Positions 10,647 through 19,528 of a stretch of 33,820 bases of DNA are shown piece by piece (position 1 is the first letter of the stretch; the number at the start of each line of letters is the position of its first letter). Made by a program: the position numbers and the translations under genes. The DNA is from Gammaproteobacteria bacterium. GTDB lineage: Bacteria; Pseudomonadota; Gammaproteobacteria; SZUA-152. Under the pieces are notes generated by a model. The model ran no database searches, was not told the origin of the DNA, and saw only the letters and a list, made by a program, of their open reading frames with translations. The stretch lies in contig JAVVEP010000018.1 of NCBI GenBank assembly GCA_032250735.1, forward strand, positions 1-33,820, in the 5' to 3' direction.

Positions 10647-11540
10647 TCATGAAGCATCTGAAAAGCAAATGACTTTTTCTCGATATTTTTTGCTAATCTT
10701 GTGAAGAATACTTGGGTCTCGTTTTTTAATTGTAGGTTTAATCTGGCCTACAATTTCAAGCGTTTTTTCTCCGAATTCGAGACCCAATTCTTCTGCAAAG
10801 TTATTTGCGACATCTAACGGGCTTGACAGCAAGGTGTTATAACTGATTTCAATTTTTCCCCCAACCTTTTCTAAGCCTTCATATACTCGTATATAATAAT
10901 ATGCACACCTATCAACTTCTGACATGTTAACCCAGTCCTCATCTTCCTCTTTTCGCACCCAAAAAGGGATGTGAAAATTTCGATGCACGCGAAATGGCCA
11001 TACCATATTCATCTGGCTTCTCTCGTTCGAAAACCATTTTTTTTCTAAGAGTGAATTAATCGTACCTACTGCGTCTCTTTTCATAATCACAAATTTTGTT
11101 TTTGGATAATATCTTTGAAGATCCGCGATATATGGCGTAATGTCTGGCATTTTAAATGCTATATTTCTAGAGATACCATTTTGTTCTAAGTCAGTCTTTC
11201 GTACTGACTTAGATAGTCTTTCAGCAACATCCAGCTCAGACTTTGCATTAAAAACAGAACTATCATCGGCAAGATTACAATTTATACGTCGCCCCGCTAT
11301 CGAATCTATAAAAAAATCTTCATACAAATAGCTCTCATATAATAATTTCCATTCATCCTTTCCAAGTATTTTTATCAAAGGGAGCAGTGAAAACAACATA
11401 GGTGGCTCAAAAGCATATTCCACACCTTTAAAGCTGTATAACATTTTCCCTAATATTGTCGTACCACTTCTAGCTGAACCAGAAATTAATATAGCCTCAC
11501 ATACTTTATTATGTGCTAATTCACTTAATCCAAGTTTCAT
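10647..11540 (-). CDS. sulfotransferase family protein
   Basis: A 297-residue cytoplasmic protein that opens with ILISGSARSGTTILGKMLY, the P-loop-like PAPS-binding motif of sulfotransferases. A second typical segment, FVIMKRDAVGTINSLLEKKW (about residues 150-170), corresponds to the 3'-phosphate-binding region. It should transfer sulfate from PAPS to a hydroxyl or amino group. Its place after the nonulosonate operon, 61 bp from hisF, suggests a glycan or lipid-linked sugar as target, but the substrate cannot be read from the sequence. PAPS synthesis genes are not in the window. Confidence 0.78.
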   Translation of the reverse strand: MKLGLSELAHNKVCEAILISGSARSGTTILGKMLYSFKGVEYAFEPPMLFSLLPLIKILGKDEWKLLYESYLYEDFFIDSIAGRRINCNLADDSSVFNAKSELDVAERLSKSVRKTDLEQNGISRNIAFKMPDITPYIADLQRYYPKTKFVIMKRDAVGTINSLLEKKWFSNERSQMNMVWPFRVHRNFHIPFWVRKEEDEDWVNMSEVDRCAYYYIRVYEGLEKVGGKIEISYNTLLSSPLDVANNFAEELGLEFGEKTLEIVGQIKPTIKKRDPSILHKISKKYREKVICFSDAS

Positions 11541-11601
11541 ATCACCACTTCTTCAACCAAATATTATTAGGATTTATTGTTGATGGATAATCTAATCCAT
11601 A

Positions 11602-12417
11602 TCAGCATAAATTTTTAACGCTTCCCTTAAGATTATCCAATAATTCAACATCCCAGTGTGGCAGACTAAAGCCTTCCCCAATCAAAGACTGTCGCGCAGT
11701 CTTTAGGCCATCTCCAACAAAATTAAAGAGGTGGGCTGTCGCAACAGCATCTACCCTGTCATCCCTAAGCCCTTCAGAAAAGTGATTATACTTCCCCGCA
11801 CCGCCAGCTAGAATAATGGGCTTAGTCACATTGTTAGGAAGCAAATCTAACAACTCCATAAAATATCCTTGTCCTGTGCCATCACGATCCATCGAATTGA
11901 GGTAAATTTCTCCCACAGGAAATTTTATCAATTTTTGTAGCCATTCCACTGCTAACACCGCTAATCTAACTGTTCCATTTTCTATCCAGACTTCATATAT
12001 ATCACCAACTTTTTTTACGTCAATTGATGCTATAACACACTGACTTCCAAATTCCGACACCATTTCTTCAACTATTTCTGGCTCAGAGTGAATTAACGTA
12101 TTAACTATAATTTTGTCTGCCCCAGAGTGAAGCAATTTTCTCGCTTCTTCAACTGAACGAATGGCTCCACCGGCTGAAATTGGAACAAAACATCCCTTTG
12201 TCAAAGCCTTTACACAAGCACAAAACTTACTCTCATCTCTGTTATTCCTTGATACGTCCAATATAATTAATTCATCAATAGAAAATGCAATACTTGAAAA
12301 ATCGTAATTTTTTTGGAGCCAGCTTAGGTCACCAACTTTTTGCAGCCTAAAATTGCGACTAAGCATAAAATAACCGTCATCGTACAACAGGGTGAAAATG
12401 ACTCTTTTTTTCAACAC
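11602..12417 (-). CDS. HisF-like cyclase subunit of a sugar amidotransferase (WbuZ-type)
   Basis: A HisF-fold barrel of 271 residues. Aligned to Thermotoga HisF, the catalytic Asp130 region is kept (NSMDRDGTGQGY) but Asp11 in the conserved C-L-D-V start is replaced by Leu (RVIFTLLYDDG, L11). This indicates that it does not make imidazole glycerol phosphate. In O-antigen loci, HisF/HisH pairs channel ammonia from glutamine to a WbpG-type amidotransferase that converts an N-acetyl to an acetamidino group. The gene order here (amidotransferase, hisH, hisF) fits exactly. The start is GTG 12417, 7 bp after the hisH stop. Confidence 0.85.
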   Translation of the reverse strand: MLKKRVIFTLLYDDGYFMLSRNFRLQKVGDLSWLQKNYDFSSIAFSIDELIILDVSRNNRDESKFCACVKALTKGCFVPISAGGAIRSVEEARKLLHSGADKIIVNTLIHSEPEIVEEMVSEFGSQCVIASIDVKKVGDIYEVWIENGTVRLAVLAVEWLQKLIKFPVGEIYLNSMDRDGTGQGYFMELLDLLPNNVTKPIILAGGAGKYNHFSEGLRDDRVDAVATAHLFNFVGDGLKTARQSLIGEGFSLPHWDVELLDNLKGSVKNLC

Positions 12418-12424
12418 GGGAGCA

Positions 12425-13045
12425 TTACCCCACTATAAAATTACGGAGAAGGACAAGGCCATTTGTCTGACTTTTTTCAGGATGAAACTGTGTGCCACAT
12501 ACATTGTTTACCTCAAATGCTGCGAGAAATTCTAAGCCATACGAACATAAACCTACGTGGCCTTTTAGATCTTCTCGAATCATCCGATACGAATGGGTAA
12601 AATAAAAATCCGCACCACCATGCAGTCCTTGAAAGAGACCCGGTTCATCACTAAAGTTTACGGTATTAAATCCCACATGAGGAATTTTACCTCCCACACC
12701 CACATCCTTCTCGCTAAACCTTTCGACTCGATTAGTTATTAGCCCTAAACCTTCAGTCTTTCCATCTTCTGTTCCATGGGATCCAAGAAGTTGCATTCCA
12801 AGACAAATGCCTAGTATTTTTGTGCCACGCTTACTTACTGACTCAATAATAGCTTCGTCAACGCCCCTTTCATGTAATGCGATCATTCCTTTTCTGAATG
12901 AACCCACTCCCGGGAGAATAAGATAATCAGCGTTGACAATCTTTTCCGGATCTCCTGTTAAATCAGTCTTACTACCCAGATACTGTAGCGCACTTAAAAC
13001 AGACCAGACATTCCCCATTCCATAATCTATAACAGTTACCATCAC
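12425..13045 (-). CDS. HisH-like glutamine amidotransferase subunit (WbuY-type)
   Basis: A class I glutaminase of 206 residues. It shows VIDYGMGNVWSV at the start, the oxyanion region LPGVGSF, the nucleophile Cys in GICLGMQLLG and the His-Glu pair in TQFHPEKSQTNG, so the catalytic triad is complete. It should release ammonia from glutamine for transfer through the HisF-like partner. The first codon is GTG 13045, with ATG 13042 right after it. It is 18 bp from the amidotransferase and 7 bp from hisF, so the three are co-translated. It is not a histidine-operon gene: no other his gene is near. Confidence 0.88.
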   Translation of the reverse strand: MMVTVIDYGMGNVWSVLSALQYLGSKTDLTGDPEKIVNADYLILPGVGSFRKGMIALHERGVDEAIIESVSKRGTKILGICLGMQLLGSHGTEDGKTEGLGLITNRVERFSEKDVGVGGKIPHVGFNTVNFSDEPGLFQGLHGGADFYFTHSYRMIREDLKGHVGLCSYGLEFLAAFEVNNVCGTQFHPEKSQTNGLVLLRNFIVG

Positions 13046-13063
13046 ATATACTCACAACGCATA

Positions 13064-14176
13064 TTATTCGACAATAAAATTCGGCTCCCAAATTCCATTT
13101 TTTTTCTCAAAAAGGCTTTTATTCACCCATTGATCCAGGACAGAATCAAATTCATGCTGCGTCATCTGGTAATAATCTAAATAGAGATCAATAAATTCTT
13201 CCGGATAATGCCCATCATAAAGGCGAACAAGATTTACTGCCTGCTCACGTGTCATTGCCCCACGGCGAATTTCAATACCGGCATCTTGTGTTGCTCGGCC
13301 AAAACCAAATTTTAGATACATAATATACGCATGTAAGGAATATAGAGCTTGATCGTTTTGAGCAAAGTTAGTAAACGTACCTACATTATTTTCATCTGCT
13401 TCTTGCAAACCACAGTGTTCTTTCGCAACAAGATAATTACGATATGGGTCCCATGATTCATAATAGGACCAATGAGTGATATTCAGCTCTGTCTTTTCAA
13501 GTTCTTTTTCAGTAGGAAACCGAAAAAAATATAGTTGTGATTCTTTCAAACCAGATGCCTTTAGTATTTGCTCGTGCCCCCCTTCCAGATATATACGTCG
13601 CATATATTCTATATTATACATTGAGTGAGTGTTTGACTCTGTTGAACCGCCATATTCAACTTCTCCGTCTTCTCCATAAAAGATTAACGGTATACCTAGA
13701 TTTACCGTCATCCGTACAACCGCCGCTTGCATTGCAATTAGCCATCCATAATATGGAAACCCCTTCTCAATAAATCCAGTTTTATTAAGTATACGCATGG
13801 CTTCGGCATCGGGATTAATTTGGACATGGTTGTATCCGCTCTGAACAAAGTTTAGTAAGTTTTGATCGCCCAACTCAAGACTCAGTGCTGGAGTAACGGT
13901 GATCGCAAGAGGATTCATTCCATACTTGTGTTTCAATTGATATGCTACATAAGAGCCATCCTTGCCACCGCTTACTGGGGCAACACAGTCAAACCCTCCT
14001 GAGTCTGAGCGATGCTGGTCTAGCAGCTTCTCCAGTGCTGCCTGCCTAGGCACCCAATCCATAGATCGCTTTGTTTCCATCCACTGACAAGCATTACACC
14101 AACCTCTATCATCAAAGGCAATCCGAGGTCGAGTCGACATATTGAGACAATTCTTACACCAAAACACATTACTCAT
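13064..14176 (-). CDS. N-acetyl sugar amidotransferase (WbpG/PseA family)
   Basis: A 370-residue ATP-PPi-loop enzyme. An N-terminal Cys cluster (CKNCLNMSTRPR and then WCNACQW) probably binds zinc, followed by the PP-loop PVSGGKDGSYVAYQLK. Members of this family (WbpG, WbuX, PseA, LegA-type) use ammonia from HisH/HisF to turn an acetamido group into an acetamidino group. The locus makes a legionaminate-type sugar, so the likely product is a 5-acetamidino form, either before or after CMP activation. 19 bp separate it from the SDR gene upstream. Confidence 0.87.
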   Translation of the reverse strand: MSNVFWCKNCLNMSTRPRIAFDDRGWCNACQWMETKRSMDWVPRQAALEKLLDQHRSDSGGFDCVAPVSGGKDGSYVAYQLKHKYGMNPLAITVTPALSLELGDQNLLNFVQSGYNHVQINPDAEAMRILNKTGFIEKGFPYYGWLIAMQAAVVRMTVNLGIPLIFYGEDGEVEYGGSTESNTHSMYNIEYMRRIYLEGGHEQILKASGLKESQLYFFRFPTEKELEKTELNITHWSYYESWDPYRNYLVAKEHCGLQEADENNVGTFTNFAQNDQALYSLHAYIMYLKFGFGRATQDAGIEIRRGAMTREQAVNLVRLYDGHYPEEFIDLYLDYYQMTQHEFDSVLDQWVNKSLFEKKNGIWEPNFIVE

Positions 14177-14195
14177 ATTAATTCTCTTTTAATTG

Positions 14196-15017
14196 TTACC
14201 AAACCGTCCATCCACCATCTACAATGAGGTTCTGTCCAGTCATATACGAAGATAAATCACTAGCTAAATAAACAATAGCGCCTTTAAAATCTTCTTCTGT
14301 TGCCATGCGACCAGATGGTGTGCGTGAAACATATCTTTGTACAAATTCTTGTGGTTGCTCCCGAAAAACTCCACCTGGTGAAATTGAATTTACGCGCACA
14401 TTAGGCGCCAACGTCGTTGAAAGCCAGCGAGTTAATTGTAACAACCCGCCCTTAGAAGCTGAGTATGCTGCAGGATTACCCATTTGCGTGCCTTCATAGA
14501 GCCGATAGTCTGGTGCACTTAACCCATAAATTGAAGATATATTGATAATCGAACCACCCATACCTGCCTTTAATAAGGGTGCACAACCCTTGCATAAATC
14601 AAACACTGCCGTTAAATTGACTTCGATAGCGCGCTTCCATGTATCCACAGTTTGTTCTTCAAAAGGCACTACCCATCCCTCGAGATTACTGGTTCCAGCA
14701 AATGCCGCATTATTAACCAGTATATCCACGCTTGGTAAAGAATGGAGATATTGAATTAGCTCATTACGTTCAGATTCTAATTCAAGATCACACGTAATAA
14801 TTTCAACAGAAACACCCCACCTAGACATAATATCCTGAGCAGATTTATTGAGTTTTGCTTCATCAATATCAACAAGAACAATATTTGCACCTATTTCTGC
14901 TAACGCGTCACCAAAAGTAGCCCCAAGAAACCCAGAACCCCCTGTGACTACAGCGCGTCGACCAGATAAATCTATTAACTGTTTAACATTTTTCAATTTG
15001 TTTCTACACCGCATCAT
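14196..15017 (-). CDS. SDR-family oxidoreductase (PtmA-like)
   Basis: A classical short-chain dehydrogenase of about 273 residues. It has VTGGSGFLGATF (cofactor site), LVNNAAFAG, ISSIYGLSAP and the catalytic YSASK, ending with IVDGGWTVW. SDR genes next to legF occur in Campylobacter ptm loci (ptmA), where they belong to the legionaminate pathway, but its exact step is not certain. It could also epimerise or reduce a position of the nonulosonate. Codons TTG 15020, ATG 15017 and ATG 15014 are all possible starts. They overlap the legF stop, so translation is coupled. Confidence 0.8.
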   Translation of the reverse strand: MMRCRNKLKNVKQLIDLSGRRAVVTGGSGFLGATFGDALAEIGANIVLVDIDEAKLNKSAQDIMSRWGVSVEIITCDLELESERNELIQYLHSLPSVDILVNNAAFAGTSNLEGWVVPFEEQTVDTWKRAIEVNLTAVFDLCKGCAPLLKAGMGGSIINISSIYGLSAPDYRLYEGTQMGNPAAYSASKGGLLQLTRWLSTTLAPNVRVNSISPGGVFREQPQEFVQRYVSRTPSGRMATEEDFKGAIVYLASDLSSYMTGQNLIVDGGWTVW

Positions 15018-15690
15018 CAATCAAACATTGGGCAATACTAAAATCTACTAGAGTATCGATATCTAGCGACCGCTCTTGTGGAATTACTACAGCTTTAACC
15101 ACACCATCAAATATTCCTGTCGCCTGTAAAATAAAATTTTTTCTCGCAACATAGGCTACTGTTGTCATATTATAAGCACTTGGTACATCCTGTCGTCGTA
15201 TATAGTGTTCCTTTTCTGCGCAGAACAATCTAGCGCGCCCCGTATCGTCAATACGCACCATATTAAAATATGGGTTGTTGTGAGCTTCACTAACAGTAAC
15301 CACAATATCAGTATCATCAGTCAAAGCTGCCAAACACATCTCCATATCTTCTATGGAACGTAACGGAGCGGTCACCGGAATACTGACAAAAACATCAAAC
15401 TTCCCATACTTTTTCTCAACATATTCCACAGAGTGTTGCCAAGCCAACCACTCAGGGGAATGATCATCAGCAAGCTCCGCTGGCCGGCTAATAACTTCAA
15501 CCCCCAATGTTCGAGCAACTTCAGCAATTTTTTCATCATCAGTTGAAATAAATATTCGTTCAACTTCACTCATTCTTTGCGCTATTTCAACGGAATAAGC
15601 CAGCATAGGCTTACCACCAAGCAACTTAATGTTCTTGCCCGGTACGCCTTTGGAGCCACCTCGCGCGAAAATAAACGCATGTGTAATCAT
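15004..15690 (-). CDS. legF: CMP-legionaminate (acylneuraminate) cytidylyltransferase
   Basis: Activates the nonulosonate with CTP. The 228 residues begin with ITHAFIFARGGSKGVPGKNI, the RxGSKG nucleotide-binding motif of the NeuA/LegF/PseF group. ISTDDEKIAEVA and the later DIDTLVDFSIAQ end are also typical. Length matches LegF and PseF rather than bifunctional NeuA. The assignment to legionaminate rests on legB, legC, legG and legI in the same operon. ATGA overlaps with the oxidoreductase gene upstream. Confidence 0.87.
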   Translation of the reverse strand: MITHAFIFARGGSKGVPGKNIKLLGGKPMLAYSVEIAQRMSEVERIFISTDDEKIAEVARTLGVEVISRPAELADDHSPEWLAWQHSVEYVEKKYGKFDVFVSIPVTAPLRSIEDMEMCLAALTDDTDIVVTVSEAHNNPYFNMVRIDDTGRARLFCAEKEHYIRRQDVPSAYNMTTVAYVARKNFILQATGIFDGVVKAVVIPQERSLDIDTLVDFSIAQCLIDDAV

Positions 15691-16679
15691 TGAAAAACCT
15701 GCTTCCGGCCTGTTTCATTGGCAATTTTTGCTGCCTCAACCAGCGCCAAGGCCTTAGCACCATCCTGCAGAGACACAAGAGGTTTGTCCCCCTCCTCAAT
15801 GCAGCGGATAAAATGTCGTAGTTGGCATTGAAATACTTCATCACGACTGTAAGAAAAATCTTCTGTTTCAGACGCACCATTTACAGGGCGCCATGTAACT
15901 TGGTTGGAAATTGCATTCCATGTTGCTGTACCCTCGCTGCCCTCAGCAACACAGAGTCTAGCAGGATGTCTCCTATGAAAGTCTAAATGCAATGAAACGG
16001 GTATCCCATTGTGATTAGTAAGTATCAAATCAGCACATTCTTCCACCTGTAATTCAAGATAATTACTGTTATACAAATTGGCAACGACTGAAGTCATTTC
16101 ACCAAAAAACCAACGAATGTAATCAAACTCATGGCTTAATTCTAATAATACACCACCACCTTGATCGGCCTGCGCTGAGACAGTTTGACGATAATCCTGT
16201 TCCGGCCGCCAATCAGGTAAACATGAACCTGTCTCTACGCGAACATGTAGTAATTGCCCCAACTTGTCATTCTCCAACAGTTTTTTATATGCGCGTGCTG
16301 CCGGATCATAGCGCAGAATGTAGCCTGTCAGTGCAGAAATACCACTCTGATTAGCTGCAATAAGCAAGTCATCAACCCCAACGGAGTTATGTGACAATGG
16401 TTTTTCCACCAAGAGATGCACACCTGCTCGAGCCAATATCGTGGATTGTTCAACATGCAAGGTTGCAGGACTCGAAATTATCGCAGCCTGAATACCAACA
16501 GCTATTGCATCATGCAGCGAAAAAACGATTCGATCAGCCAAAGCTAGCTCTGGCCACTCTTCTCCGTGTCCGGATCGAACAAGCGTTACCTCGATTTCGG
16601 GACGTATTGCTTTTAAATTGCGAAGGTGGCGTCGTCCAATACTACCCAAGCCAACAATTGCTATATGATCAACGATCAT
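15687..16679 (-). CDS. Gfo/Idh/MocA family oxidoreductase
   Basis: A 330-residue NAD(P)-dependent sugar oxidoreductase. The Rossmann motif IVGLGSIGRRHLRNL is at the N-terminus and the conserved EKP is in LLVEKPLSHNS. A typical C-terminal beta-sheet domain follows. Such genes are found in legionaminate (ptm) clusters between legF and the nucleotidyltransferase, with no settled reaction. It may oxidise or epimerise a sugar precursor or a side-chain position. It is joined by 4 bp overlaps to both neighbours (ATGA), so it is clearly part of the same operon. Confidence 0.83.
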   Translation of the reverse strand: MIVDHIAIVGLGSIGRRHLRNLKAIRPEIEVTLVRSGHGEEWPELALADRIVFSLHDAIAVGIQAAIISSPATLHVEQSTILARAGVHLLVEKPLSHNSVGVDDLLIAANQSGISALTGYILRYDPAARAYKKLLENDKLGQLLHVRVETGSCLPDWRPEQDYRQTVSAQADQGGGVLLELSHEFDYIRWFFGEMTSVVANLYNSNYLELQVEECADLILTNHNGIPVSLHLDFHRRHPARLCVAEGSEGTATWNAISNQVTWRPVNGASETEDFSYSRDEVFQCQLRHFIRCIEEGDKPLVSLQDGAKALALVEAAKIANETGRKQVFQ

Positions 16680-17728
16680 ACTTGCCCTTTGGAGATCGTA
16701 ATTTGCGCAAGCTCAAAATCTTCCGTTCGTCCTATATCAAGCCAGTATTCATGTACAGGAAACATATTAACTTGCTTACTTCTCGTTATTTGATTCTGTA
16801 GTAGATCTGGCATATCCAAAAACTTGCTACCGCTGACATCGCTATATAATTCCGGGTTTATGACATAAATTCCTGCGTTGACAAAAAATTTATGGATTGG
16901 CTTTTCAACAATGTCTATAACACGGTATTCATCTGCGGTAACAACACCATAAGGTACCTGGAAATCGTACTCACGCACACACATAGTCGCAATCCCACCA
17001 AATCTCTCGTGATATACCAGAAGATCTTCAAAATTTACCTTTGTAAGTAGATCTCCATTCATCATTATAAGTGGCTTATCAGACAAGTCGTCAGGCAAAA
17101 GCCCAAGTGCACCGGCAGTACCAAGCGGCTCATTTTCGTGAACATATTCAATCTTGACGCCCCAGTTATCCCCATTTCCAAAATGATCACGCACCATATC
17201 AGCTTTGTAATGAGTTGATATGTAAAAATTATGGAAACCAGACTTAATAAATGATTCAAGGATAGTTTGGAGTATCGGTGTATTGCCTACTTTCAACAAA
17301 GGTTTTGGAGTATCTAATGTCAGGGGTCGCAACCGTTTTCCAAACCCTCCTGCCATTAGAAAGACAGGATTATCATGGCAAGCTTTTGAAGTCAGATGCT
17401 GTATAGTTTCCATGCCAACCAAGCAACCATCTTTATCCAACAATGGCACATGAAGCAAATCACTGGCAGTCATGATCTCAAGAATAGTTTCGCGGTCATC
17501 ATCCACTGAGGCAGTCCTAGGTGCTTTATACATAATCTCTCTAACTGGTTCATCCATACCCAAGCGATTGATCAAACCCCGCCGTATATCCCCATCCGTA
17601 ACTGTACCAAGCAATTGGTTTTTATTATTTATTACCAAAACAATTCGTTGTGCTTCTTTGTCCAGAATTTCTATGGCACGTGAAATAGGCTCCTCTGAGC
17701 CAATGAGTACATTGCGCCAATTATGCAT
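16676..17728 (-). CDS. ptmE: CBS-domain sugar-1-phosphate nucleotidyltransferase (PtmE-like)
   Basis: Two parts are visible. Residues about 1-120 are a pair of CBS motifs (VLVINNKNQLLGTVTDGDIRR and the later DLLHVPLLDKDG). From about 125 a nucleotidyltransferase follows, with FLMAGGFGKRLRPLTLDTPKPLL and NGDLLTKV. In Campylobacter, PtmE has this fusion and makes GDP-glucosamine from glucosamine-1-phosphate, the entry to the GDP-linked legionaminate route. That makes a GDP- rather than UDP-linked precursor likely here. It overlaps the acetyltransferase gene by 8 bp. CBS domains often sense adenylates, so activity may be regulated. Confidence 0.83.
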   Translation of the reverse strand: MHNWRNVLIGSEEPISRAIEILDKEAQRIVLVINNKNQLLGTVTDGDIRRGLINRLGMDEPVREIMYKAPRTASVDDDRETILEIMTASDLLHVPLLDKDGCLVGMETIQHLTSKACHDNPVFLMAGGFGKRLRPLTLDTPKPLLKVGNTPILQTILESFIKSGFHNFYISTHYKADMVRDHFGNGDNWGVKIEYVHENEPLGTAGALGLLPDDLSDKPLIMMNGDLLTKVNFEDLLVYHERFGGIATMCVREYDFQVPYGVVTADEYRVIDIVEKPIHKFFVNAGIYVINPELYSDVSGSKFLDMPDLLQNQITRSKQVNMFPVHEYWLDIGRTEDFELAQITISKGQV

Positions 17729-18407
17729 CCTTCATTTCCTTACCATTTCTGCTACGTGTAATTTCGTTTCGAACCTGAAACATCGTGACCCTATCCTCCA
17801 CATCCTTAAGCACCACACTGCCTGCGCCAACTACAGAGCCGCATCCAATTGACACGCCCTGAATAACGCAGGCTCCTGTACCAATGTGCGCACCGTTTCT
17901 AACATGAACTTCACCACTAAGTGTCACACCGGGAGCGATGTGACACTGCCTCCCAATCACACAGTCATGATCTATGGTTACCCGAGTATTGATAATAGTG
18001 TCTTCATCGATTTTAGTTCCTGGCTGGATCACTACGCCGGCCATAACCTGAACCCCCTCTGCCAACTGTACATCACTAGCCATCGTGGCTGTAGAATCTA
18101 CAACTGTAGAAAAATGATATCCAAGGCTGCGAAAATGGTCTGCAAGCGCCCAACGTGATGTTTTTTCGGGCAATGCGCCAACCCCATTCACAAGCAGCAC
18201 TTCATCTATCGAATACTTTGAAACCACATTATCTTTTCCAAGTATTTTAATACCCATAAATTGATCACCGACACTTTTTGCCAGATCTATGATTCCAATA
18301 ATCGGCACCTCATTGCGCTTCAGCATTTCGATTAGTACCTTTGCGTGTCCACCCGCACCAATAATAATGACCGGGACTCGCTTTACATTTGATCGATTCA
18401 GTGACAA
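17721..18407 (-). CDS. NeuD/PglD-type sugar O- or N-acetyltransferase (candidate LegH)
   Basis: A 228-residue left-handed beta-helix acetyltransferase. An N-terminal Rossmann-like lobe (VIIIGAGGHAKVLIEML) is followed by hexapeptide repeats (about 95-205), including the NTRVTIDHDCVIG segment with the usual catalytic His region. PglD and NeuD share this layout. In the legionaminate route an acetyltransferase must acetylate the 4-amino sugar made by LegC. No other acetyltransferase is in the operon, so this is the natural candidate. A 56 bp gap separates it from legI. Confidence 0.82.
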   Translation of the reverse strand: MSLNRSNVKRVPVIIIGAGGHAKVLIEMLKRNEVPIIGIIDLAKSVGDQFMGIKILGKDNVVSKYSIDEVLLVNGVGALPEKTSRWALADHFRSLGYHFSTVVDSTATMASDVQLAEGVQVMAGVVIQPGTKIDEDTIINTRVTIDHDCVIGRQCHIAPGVTLSGEVHVRNGAHIGTGACVIQGVSIGCGSVVGAGSVVLKDVEDRVTMFQVRNEITRSRNGKEMKDA

Positions 18408-18463
18408 GGCTGACTCTTTTCTAAATATGCAAGAATTATAATCATGGAAACTGGTGTCATTTG

Positions 18464-19528
18464 TCAGACTTGTTCATCATAATCAATATTTTGATCGCTA
18501 ACTTTTCCAAGCAATGACCAATATTCCATAGGACTACGACCAGTGCCCGGTCGTTTCAGCGCAAGATTTTCCTTCGAAAGGACATCACCCTTATTTATAT
18601 GGGTTGCAGCCACTAGACTCTTACGCGCAATATCCCGGTTATTCAACTCTGATGGTCGCGGTCCTTTTTTTCCATCCCCAAGAGATTTTTCCGTATCTCG
18701 GATTGCCTGCACCATTGCTTTAAGCTCATTCGGCTCTAAGGATGCTTTATGATCGGGACCAGGTAGAGTTCGATCCAGTGTAAAATGTTTTTCAATGATA
18801 GTCGCGCCGCGCGCAACTGCAGCAATCGGCACAGTAATCCCGTTACTGTGATCAGAATAGCCAACTCTTAATCTAAATGCCTGCGCCATCGTATCCATAG
18901 CACGCAAATTAATATCTGTCATTGGTGCAGGATACTCTGTTGTGCAATGAAGCAAGGTCACCTTTTCCTGCAAACTAGCAATTCCTTTATCAGAATAGAA
19001 AGCCGACTGAAAAGCATTCATTGAAGGCGCCCCAACTCCAATATACCCATATGCAATAACACCAAGGGCAGTCTCAATTTCGCCCAATGTCGCCATACCA
19101 GTAGATAAAATAATTTCTTTTCCAGATTTAGCATGAGCCAATAGAAGTGGCCCATTTGTTAATTCACCCGATGGGATTTTAAGCATCTCAAGCTTCATCT
19201 CTGACACTAAAAATGCAAGGCTATCAAAATCAAAAGCTGTTGAAAGAAATTGTACGCCCTTGTCCTGGCAGTACTGTTTAAGCTTGTAATGCATTTCATG
19301 CGATAATTCTAACCGCATAAGCATTGCTAGCTGCGTTTCCCTAGAGTCGGTAGTTTGTTTCTGGTAAGAAGCCTTATCGGCCCTACTTGTAGCAAGGTTC
19401 TCGGCCTTAAAAGTTTGAAATTTTACAGCATCAACGCCAGCTGCTGCCGCAGCGTCAACCAACTGAAAGGCCATTTCAGGGTCACCATTATGATTCACCC
19501 CTGCTTCAGCGATAATAAACACACTCAT
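18464..19528 (-). CDS. legI: N,N'-diacetyllegionaminate synthase
   Basis: Condenses a 6-deoxy diacetamido hexose with phosphoenolpyruvate to make the nine-carbon acid. NeuB-family features: FIIAEAGVNHNGD at the start, VDAVKFQTFKAE, KIPSGELTN, ILSTGMATLGE, HCTTEYPAP and GYSDHSNG. A C-terminal SAF (antifreeze-like) domain follows (ARKSLVAATHINKGDVL, about residues 285-350). 354 residues is the usual size. LegI and NeuB cannot be separated by motifs; the company of legB and legC decides. ATGA overlap with legG. Confidence 0.9.
   Translation of the reverse strand: MSVFIIAEAGVNHNGDPEMAFQLVDAAAAAGVDAVKFQTFKAENLATSRADKASYQKQTTDSRETQLAMLMRLELSHEMHYKLKQYCQDKGVQFLSTAFDFDSLAFLVSEMKLEMLKIPSGELTNGPLLLAHAKSGKEIILSTGMATLGEIETALGVIAYGYIGVGAPSMNAFQSAFYSDKGIASLQEKVTLLHCTTEYPAPMTDINLRAMDTMAQAFRLRVGYSDHSNGITVPIAAVARGATIIEKHFTLDRTLPGPDHKASLEPNELKAMVQAIRDTEKSLGDGKKGPRPSELNNRDIARKSLVAATHINKGDVLSKENLALKRPGTGRSPMEYWSLLGKVSDQNIDYDEQV

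Noticed and set aside
11602-13045. hisH and hisF as part of a histidine operon
   Set aside because: No other his gene is near, the pair is coupled to a sugar amidotransferase, and the HisF-like protein lacks Asp11.
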